Positions 58,202 to 64,000 of a stretch of 64,000 bases of DNA are shown here, piece by piece. Position numbers and translations under genes: made by a program. Each line of letters begins with the position of its first letter. Within the stretch, counting starts at the first letter, position 1. Where the stretch lies: NCBI GenBank assembly GCA_900155695.1, contig FUHL01000001.1, forward strand, positions 682,001 through 746,000, given 5' to 3'. The notes below the pieces were generated by a model, which did not search any database, was not told the DNA's origin, and saw only the letters and a list, made by a program, of their open reading frames with translations. This stretch comes from Serratia symbiotica. GTDB lineage: Bacteria; Pseudomonadota; Gammaproteobacteria; Enterobacterales; Enterobacteriaceae.

Positions 58202-59677
58202 ATGAATACGACACCATTGTCGCAACTACGTACTATAGTACCTGCTATGCGATACGTTCGGCATATCCATTTTATTGGCATCGGTGGTGCAGGTATGGGG
58301 GGTATGGCTAAAGTGTTAATTCATGAAGGTTATAAGATTAGTGGTTCTGACCTGATAGCAAACCCGATCACTCAACAGTTAATCGCTCTTGGAGCAAGCA
58401 TTTACTTTAATCACTGCATGGAAAATATAGTGGATGCAAACGTTGTGGTGATATCTAGCGCCATCTCCGAAGATAACCCTGAGATTATTGCTGCACGTAA
58501 AGCACGTATCCCGGTAATACGTCGTGCTGAGATGCTAGCTGAATTAATGCGTTTTCGGTATAGTATTGCTGTCGCCGGTACACATGGCAAGACAACTACT
58601 ACAGCTATATTATCAAGTATTTATGCTGAAACTGGATTAGATCCAACCGTTATTAACGGAGGAATGATAAAAGCATTAGGAACTAATGCTCGTTTAGGTT
58701 ATAGCAGATTCCTAATTACCGAAGCGGATGAAAGCGATGCTTCATTCTTACATCTCCAGCCAATGGTAGTGATTATAACTAATATTGAAGCTGATCACAT
58801 GGATACTTACCAAGGTAATTTTGAAAATTTAAAAAAAACATTTATAAATTTTTTGCATAAAATTCCATTTTATGGCTACGCGGTGCTATGTATTGATGAT
58901 CCCGTAATACGCGAGCTGCTACCATACTTAGATCGCACGAATACCACTTATGGTTTTAGTAAAGATGCTGATGTACGCATCTTAAACTACAAGCAGTTAG
59001 GCACAAATGGATACTTTGATTTAAGTAGACACGACAAGCCTTTGATATCAGTCACCCTTAATATGCCTGGTCGACACAATGCACTTAATGCAGTTGCAGC
59101 AGCAACAGTAGCATTTGCAGAAAATATTAGCGATGCAGACATCGCGCGTGCATTAGAACATTTTCAAGGCACATGTCGTCGTTTTGACTGCTTAGGTGAG
59201 TTTCCATTAGCTTCTTTAAACGGAAAAGAAGGTAACGCAATATTAGTTGACGATTATGGCCATCATCCTACTGAAGTTAATGCTACACTTAAGACAATAC
59301 GAGCCAGTTGGCCTGAAAAACGTTTAGTGATGATTTTTCAGCCTCATCGCTATACACGTACTCGGGATTTATACAACGATTTTGCTCACGTGCTATCACA
59401 GGTAGATGTGTTACTAATTCTTGAGGTATATTCTGCAGGTGAACAACCTATTTCTGGCATAGATAGTCATGCGTTATGCCGCACTATACATAGTACTGGT
59501 AAGCTAGAACCAATTGTTATTTCCAACACTGATAAAATATTGGAAGTATTAGGAAAATTGTTACAGGACAATGATTTAATACTAGTACAGGGTGCGGGAA
59601 ATATTAGCAATATTGCTAGAGAATTAGTCGAAGTGCAATGGCAATCACATAAAAAAGAAGAACACCATGGCCGATAA
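58202..59677 (+). CDS. murC: MurC, UDP-MurNAc:L-alanine ligase
   Basis: First amino-acid addition to the stem peptide. 491 residues from ATG 58202, with AAGGAG four bases upstream. The frame is also open at GTG 58199. '[17 protein letters not shown]', ATP loop '[11 protein letters not shown]', '[12 protein letters not shown]', '[10 protein letters not shown]' and '[11 protein letters not shown]' are intact. A 97-base gap after murG is the largest inside the mur block, and overlaps ddlB by 11 bases. Confidence 0.98.
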   Translation: MNTTPLSQLRTIVPAMRYVRHIHFIGIGGAGMGGMAKVLIHEGYKISGSDLIANPITQQLIALGASIYFNHCMENIVDANVVVISSAISEDNPEIIAARKARIPVIRRAEMLAELMRFRYSIAVAGTHGKTTTTAILSSIYAETGLDPTVINGGMIKALGTNARLGYSRFLITEADESDASFLHLQPMVVIITNIEADHMDTYQGNFENLKKTFINFLHKIPFYGYAVLCIDDPVIRELLPYLDRTNTTYGFSKDADVRILNYKQLGTNGYFDLSRHDKPLISVTLNMPGRHNALNAVAAATVAFAENISDADIARALEHFQGTCRRFDCLGEFPLASLNGKEGNAILVDDYGHHPTEVNATLKTIRASWPEKRLVMIFQPHRYTRTRDLYNDFAHVLSQVDVLLILEVYSAGEQPISGIDSHALCRTIHSTGKLEPIVISNTDKILEVLGKLLQDNDLILVQGAGNISNIARELVEVQWQSHKKEEHHGR

Positions 59678-60587
59678 AGTTGCTGTATTGCTAGGAGGAA
59701 ACTCTACTGAACGTGAAATCTCATTACAATCCGGTCTTTCCGTATTAGATGCTCTACATAAAGTTGGTGTTAATGCCTATGGCATTGACACACTCAATTT
59801 TCCGTTAATTCAGTTAAAAATACAGGGATTCAATAAAGTATTCATCGCACTTCACGGTCGTGGAGGTGAAGATGGCACTATACAAGGATTGCTAACTTAT
59901 CTTAAGTTACCTTATACCGGTAGCCACGTGATGTCATCAGCGCTGAGCATGGATAAATATCGGAGTAAAATGCTTTGGCAATCTATTGGTTTACCAGTTG
60001 CCCCGTATATAGCGCTCAGCCGTAAGCAGTATATTTCTAATGGAAAAATAGTATGGCTAGATTATCTATCTTCACTAGGATTACCGTTAATTGTCAAGCC
60101 TAGCCGTGCAGGATCTAGTGTAGGTATTAGCAAGGTTAATCAAAGTGTGGAACTTGATATGGCGCTGCAAGAAGCATTTAAATATGACGATGAAATCCTA
60201 GTTGAAAAGTGGCTAAGCGGGCCAGAATATACTGTTGCTATACTAGGTGATCAAATTTTACCAGCGATCCGCATTCAGCCAATAGGTACATTCTATGATT
60301 ACCACGCCAAATATATATCAGACAGTACCCAATACTTTTGTCCAAGTGGACTAAGCGCGGGACAAGAAACTGAGATAGGAGCTTTATCCCTATGTGCCTA
60401 TAATGCATTGGACTGTAGTGGTTGGGGACGTATAGATATGATGCATGACAGTGATGGAAAATTCTATCTACTTGAAGTCAATACATCTCCTGGTATGACT
60501 ACACATAGTCTAGTGCCAATAGCGGCACGTCAATTTGGACTAAGCTTCTCGCAATTAGTGACGAAAATTTTAGCATTGGCTGAGTAA
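59667..60587 (+). CDS. ddlB: DdlB, D-alanine:D-alanine ligase
   Basis: ATP-grasp ligase making the D-Ala-D-Ala used by MurF. 306 residues as in E. coli. '[20 protein letters not shown]', '[14 protein letters not shown]', '[17 protein letters not shown]', '[16 protein letters not shown]', 'EYTVAILGD' and '[17 protein letters not shown]' are intact. Starts inside the murC end and stops one base before ftsQ. Confidence 0.98.
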   Translation: MADKVAVLLGGNSTEREISLQSGLSVLDALHKVGVNAYGIDTLNFPLIQLKIQGFNKVFIALHGRGGEDGTIQGLLTYLKLPYTGSHVMSSALSMDKYRSKMLWQSIGLPVAPYIALSRKQYISNGKIVWLDYLSSLGLPLIVKPSRAGSSVGISKVNQSVELDMALQEAFKYDDEILVEKWLSGPEYTVAILGDQILPAIRIQPIGTFYDYHAKYISDSTQYFCPSGLSAGQETEIGALSLCAYNALDCSGWGRIDMMHDSDGKFYLLEVNTSPGMTTHSLVPIAARQFGLSFSQLVTKILALAE

Positions 60588-60588
60588 T

Positions 60589-61374
60589 ATGCCGCAAGCT
60601 GCTTTAAATGAACATGACCGCCAAACGGTTAATCATTGTCGCCGTAGAAAGAGAAGTCAATGTGCAGGGATAATTTTCCTGTTTATCCTACTTGGGGCAC
60701 TCTTATGTAGCTTTTTAACAGTGATTATATGGATGAAAGATTCTAAATACCAGCCGCGAACACACTTAGTGTTAATCGGACACCATGACTATACTACCAA
60801 TGATAATATCCAACAAGCTATTCAGGAACTTGGGATACTAGGGACATTTATGACGCAGGATGTAAATGTTATCCAACAGAAAATAATGCTATTGCCATGG
60901 ATTAAGCAGGTTAAAGTGCGTAAAAAATGGCCGGATGAACTGAAAATTTATTTAGTAGAGTATGTACCAGTAGCATGTTGGAATGATTTCCGTAAGGTAG
61001 ATGTAAATGGAATATCTTTTAGCGAACCAGAAGAATGGGTCACTAAAGAGATACTTCCAATGCTCTACGGACCAGAAGGTAGTGAAAATGATGTTCTGCA
61101 TGGTTACCATATTATGAGTAATATATTATCTTCTAGTAAATATACACTGAAAATAGTAGCTATGAGTGCGCGTCATGCTTGGCAGTTAACATTGAATAAT
61201 AATATTCGATTAGAACTTGGACGTAATGACCCCACAAGTCGTTTACAGCGATTTATAGAACTTGATCCACTATTGCAGCAGCAAGGTAAAGCCGAAAGCA
61301 AGCACATCATGTATATTGATTTGCGCTATGAATCTGGTGCTTCAATAAGTTGGTCTCCATTATTTATTAACTAG
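60589..61374 (+). CDS. ftsQ: FtsQ, divisome protein
   Basis: Bitopic protein of the FtsQLB complex. 261 residues (E. coli 276, loss is at the C-terminal tail). Basic cytosolic start, membrane helix about residues 25-45 (GIIFLFILLGALLCSFLTVII), POTRA domain from 'LVLIGHHDYTTNDNIQQAI' to 'WPDELKIYLVEYVPVACWND', beta domain with 'LPMLYGPEGSENDVL' and 'LRYESGASISW'. Confidence 0.96.
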   Translation: MPQAALNEHDRQTVNHCRRRKRSQCAGIIFLFILLGALLCSFLTVIIWMKDSKYQPRTHLVLIGHHDYTTNDNIQQAIQELGILGTFMTQDVNVIQQKIMLLPWIKQVKVRKKWPDELKIYLVEYVPVACWNDFRKVDVNGISFSEPEEWVTKEILPMLYGPEGSENDVLHGYHIMSNILSSSKYTLKIVAMSARHAWQLTLNNNIRLELGRNDPTSRLQRFIELDPLLQQQGKAESKHIMYIDLRYESGASISWSPLFIN

Positions 61375-61424
61375 CGACTCATTAAAGTACAGTAAATAAA
61401 GTAATTAGTAATAGCATTAATGAA

Positions 61425-61450
61425 TAGGCAAAATAACTAGGCAAAATAAC
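61425..61450. repeat. 13-bp perfect tandem repeat before ftsA
   Basis: TAGGCAAAATAAC occurs twice head to tail (61425-61437, 61438-61450), ending one base before the ftsA ATG. The second copy places AGG 10 bases ahead of the start codon and so may supply the ribosome-binding site. Confidence 0.9.
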
Positions 61451-61451
61451 A

Positions 61452-62708
61452 ATGATCAAGTCAACGGATAGAAAACTGGTAGTGGGACTAGAGATTGGAA
61501 CTGCAAAAGTATCCGCTCTGGTAGGAGAAATTTTACCCGATGGCATGATTAATATTATTGGAATAGGAGATTGTCCGTCGCGTGGTATGGATAAGGGTGG
61601 CGTTAACAATCTTGAATTAGTAGTAAAATGCGTACAACGTGCCATTGCCCAAGCTGAATTGATAGCAGATTGCCAAATTTCTTCAGTTTACCTTGCGTTA
61701 TCTGGGCAACATATTAGTTGCCAAAATGAAATAGGAATGGTCCCTATTTCAGAAGAAGAAGTCACTCAAGCAGACATAGACAACGTGGTGCATACTGCTA
61801 AATCTGTACGTGTCCGTGAGGAACACCGTATCTTACATGTTATCCCTCAGGAATACACTATCGATTATCAAGGAGGTATCCAGAACCCTATTGGGTTATC
61901 TGGTATACGTATGCAAGCAAAAGTGCACTTGATTACTTGCCATAATGATATGGCAAAAAATATTGTAAAAGCTGTAGAACGTTGTGGTTTAAAAGTTGAT
62001 CAACTGATTTTTTCTGGTCTAGCTGCTAGCTATGCAGTATTGACTGACGATGAACGTGAGCTCGGTGTCTGCATAGTAGATATCGGTGGTGGTACTATGG
62101 ATATAGCTGTATACACCGATGGTGCACTACGACATACTAAAGTGATTCCCTATGCCGGGAATGTTGTTACTAGTGATATAGCCTATGCCTTTGGTACACC
62201 ACCAACTGACGCAGAAATCATTAAAATTCAGTACGGCTGTGCACTTGGATCAGTTGTAGTCCAGGATGAGAATTTAGAGGTTCCCAGTGTTGGAGGGCGT
62301 CCTCCACGTAGCCTACAAAGACATATATTAGCTGAAGTTATCGAACCACGCTATACAGAATTATTACATCTAGTTAATGATGAAATTTTGCAGTTTCAGC
62401 AACAATTATGTCAACAAGGAGTGAAGCACCAACTAGCAGCTGGTATTGTGCTTACAGGAGGTGTTGCCCAAATGAATGGATTGGCGGCCTGTGCGCAACA
62501 GGTGTTCCATACTCAAGTGCGCATCGGAAAACCATTAAACATTACCGGTCTCATAGAGGATGCGCAGGATCCTAACTATTCTACAGTGGTGGGTCTGCTA
62601 CACTATGGAAAAGAATGCTATTTGAACGATGAAGCAGAAGTCGAAAAAAAAGGTTTAATAAGCAAGTGGTTTAAACAAATCAATAGCTGGCTAAGAAAAG
62701 AATTTTGA
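61452..62708 (+). CDS. ftsA: FtsA, Z-ring membrane tether
   Basis: Actin-like ATPase, 418 residues. 'GLEIGTAKVSALVGE' phosphate-1, 'VDIGGGTMDIAVYTDGAL' phosphate-2, 'LTGGVAQMNGLAACA' adenosine motif, and C-terminal amphipathic helix 'KWFKQINSWLRKEF' for membrane binding. Very close to E. coli throughout. A short A+T-rich gap of 75 bases precedes ftsZ. Confidence 0.98.
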   Translation: MIKSTDRKLVVGLEIGTAKVSALVGEILPDGMINIIGIGDCPSRGMDKGGVNNLELVVKCVQRAIAQAELIADCQISSVYLALSGQHISCQNEIGMVPISEEEVTQADIDNVVHTAKSVRVREEHRILHVIPQEYTIDYQGGIQNPIGLSGIRMQAKVHLITCHNDMAKNIVKAVERCGLKVDQLIFSGLAASYAVLTDDERELGVCIVDIGGGTMDIAVYTDGALRHTKVIPYAGNVVTSDIAYAFGTPPTDAEIIKIQYGCALGSVVVQDENLEVPSVGGRPPRSLQRHILAEVIEPRYTELLHLVNDEILQFQQQLCQQGVKHQLAAGIVLTGGVAQMNGLAACAQQVFHTQVRIGKPLNITGLIEDAQDPNYSTVVGLLHYGKECYLNDEAEVEKKGLISKWFKQINSWLRKEF

Positions 62709-62783
62709 TATCTTAAATCAATACATCATATTGAGTGATTTTTATGATCTTGCAGCGATTAGGAAGAAAAATGGAGAAAAACT

Positions 62784-63935
62784 ATGTTTGAGCCAATGGA
62801 CCCAAGTAATGACGCAGTGATTAAAGTCATTGGTGTTGGTGGTGGTGGTGGTAATGCTGTTGAATACATGGTACGTGAGCACATCGAAGGGGTAGAATTT
62901 TTTGCTATTAATACAGATGCACAGGCGCTTCAAAAAATAGCAGTAGATCATACTATCCAGATCGGTAGCACTATTACAAAAGGTCTAGGGGCAGGCGCTA
63001 ATCCTGAGGTAGGTCGTAACGCGGCAGAAGAAGACCGTGAAGCCTTACGAAATGTACTAGATGGTGCAGATATGTTGTTCATTGCGGCGGGTATGGGAGG
63101 AGGTACAGGTACAGGTGCTGCGCCAGTAGTAGCTTCAGTAGCCAAAGATCTAGGTATTTTAAGCGTAGCTGTAGTGACAAAGCCATTTAATTTTGAAGGG
63201 AAGAAACGTATGGCGTTTGCTGAACAAGGCATATCTGAATTATCAAAGTATGTAGATTCTTTGATCATCATTCCGAATGATAAATTATTAAAAGTTTTAG
63301 GTCGAGGCATTTCTCTACTCGATGCTTTCGGCGCAGCTAATAACGTTCTAAAAGGTGCAGTGCAGGGGATTGCAGAATTAATCACTCGTCCAGGTCTAAT
63401 GAACGTCGATTTTGCTGATGTTCGTACCGTAATGTCTGAAATGGGTTATGCAATGATGGGTTCAGGCATTTCCAGCGCTGAGAACCGTGCTGAAGAAGCG
63501 GCAGAAATGGCTATATCTAGTCCACTGTTAGAAGATATCGACCTATCTGGAGCTCGTGGTGTATTAGTAAACATAACAGCTGGTTTTGCTCTGCGTTTAG
63601 ATGAATTCGAAACCGTAGGTAATACTATTCGCGCGTTCGCTTCTGATAATTCCACAGTTGTTATCGGAACGTCGCTTGATCCAGAAATGAATGATGAACT
63701 GCGTGTTACCGTGGTAGCAACAGGTATAGGTACTGATAACTATCCAGAAACGACTATAATGAAAAAAAAACAGTCCAATCAACCTATATTAGATTATCGT
63801 TATCAGCAACATGGAATGGCACCACTGCCGAAATCAGTGAAACCGAATAAAATAATTAACGATCAGACGAAGCAATATAATAAAGAGCAAGATTATCTTG
63901 ATATTCCAGCTTTCCTGCGTAACCAAGCGGATTGA
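62784..63935 (+). CDS. ftsZ: FtsZ, division ring tubulin homologue
   Basis: 383 residues as in E. coli. 'VIGVGGGGGNAV', the GTP signature 'GMGGGTGTGAAPVVA', T7 catalytic loop 'NVDFADVRTVM', and C-terminal conserved peptide 'DYLDIPAFLRNQAD', which binds FtsA and ZipA. Odd: residue 269 is Ala ('NITAGFALRLDEF') where E. coli has Asp. The variable linker is A/K/N-rich. Shine-Dalgarno GGAGAAA precedes ATG. lpxC, the usual next gene, would lie beyond the window. Confidence 0.98.
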   Translation: MFEPMDPSNDAVIKVIGVGGGGGNAVEYMVREHIEGVEFFAINTDAQALQKIAVDHTIQIGSTITKGLGAGANPEVGRNAAEEDREALRNVLDGADMLFIAAGMGGGTGTGAAPVVASVAKDLGILSVAVVTKPFNFEGKKRMAFAEQGISELSKYVDSLIIIPNDKLLKVLGRGISLLDAFGAANNVLKGAVQGIAELITRPGLMNVDFADVRTVMSEMGYAMMGSGISSAENRAEEAAEMAISSPLLEDIDLSGARGVLVNITAGFALRLDEFETVGNTIRAFASDNSTVVIGTSLDPEMNDELRVTVVATGIGTDNYPETTIMKKKQSNQPILDYRYQQHGMAPLPKSVKPNKIINDQTKQYNKEQDYLDIPAFLRNQAD

Positions 63936-64000
63936 CTTATCTTGAACATTTGGAATGTCCGCTCTTTATGCTAAGCTTTTTTATAGAGCTATATCAAGTG
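63936..64000. other. Short tail after ftsZ
   Basis: 65 bases to the window end, with no gene visible. It would correspond to the ftsZ-lpxC spacer. Confidence 0.4.

Noticed and set aside
62948-63385. 145-codon frame antisense to ftsZ
   Set aside because: ftsZ is intact over the same span; the reverse frame is open only because of codon bias and starts and ends with no signals.

Overview
The window reads as a piece of chromosome from a host-restricted gammaproteobacterial (Enterobacterales) endosymbiont. Every recognisable protein is closest in content and length to its Escherichia coli or Sodalis-type counterpart. Local gene orders are enterobacterial: mutY-yggX, alaX-gltX, hslVU-ftsN-priA-rpmE-metL, rpe-trpS, argX-hisR, trxA-rho, rseC-lepAB-rnc-era-acpS, and the mra/dcw cluster. 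Intact genes sit as islands in long, very A+T-rich stretches with many stops. There are no transposases, phage genes or CRISPR arrays. I cannot name the species.

Layout: (1) 1-2429 yggX, mutY and divergent trmB, followed by a decayed yggL. (2) 4928-5335 hns, then about 3.5 kb in which I can still read three dead genes in the order galU > ugd > UDP-glucuronate 4-epimerase, with an rssB remnant beyond. (3) 11237-13593 fabA and the Lon-like gene. (4) 14681-16742 tRNA-Ala, gltX, tRNA-Val. (5) 17575-23590 hslU, hslV, ftsN, priA, rpmE with a cytR remnant. (6) 24236-26987 dead metB followed by a metL cut down to its aspartokinase half. (7) 27704-30038 rpe, dead gph, trpS. (8) 31169-31378 tRNA-His and tRNA-Arg, then a dead yifK and an empty stretch where the enterobacterial common antigen operon would be. 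(9) 35363-37354 rho and trxA. (10) 39469-46970 rseC, lepA, lepB, rnc, era, dead recO and pdxJ, acpS. (11) 47000-63935 the division and cell-wall cluster, from a dead mraZ through rsmH, ftsL, ftsI, murE, murF, mraY, murD, ftsW, murG, murC, ddlB, ftsQ and ftsA to ftsZ, all apparently intact.

Together the surviving genes point to a cell that still makes meso-DAP peptidoglycan and divides by a normal FtsZ ring. It keeps core translation (GltX, TrpS, L31, LepA, Era, RsmH, tRNAs), replication restart (PriA), base-excision repair (MutY), Rho termination, and HslUV and Lon-like proteolysis. It has shed surface polysaccharide precursors, the sigma-E circuit upstream of rseC, de novo pyridoxal phosphate synthesis at pdxJ, methionine-branch enzymes, RecO and several regulators.

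The most useful new reading is that many of the 'empty' gaps are not featureless. Frame-by-frame translation recovers the expected neighbour gene as a fossil with frameshifts and stops. No novel defence, mobile or biosynthetic system was seen. All identifications come from remembered family sequences, not from a database search.
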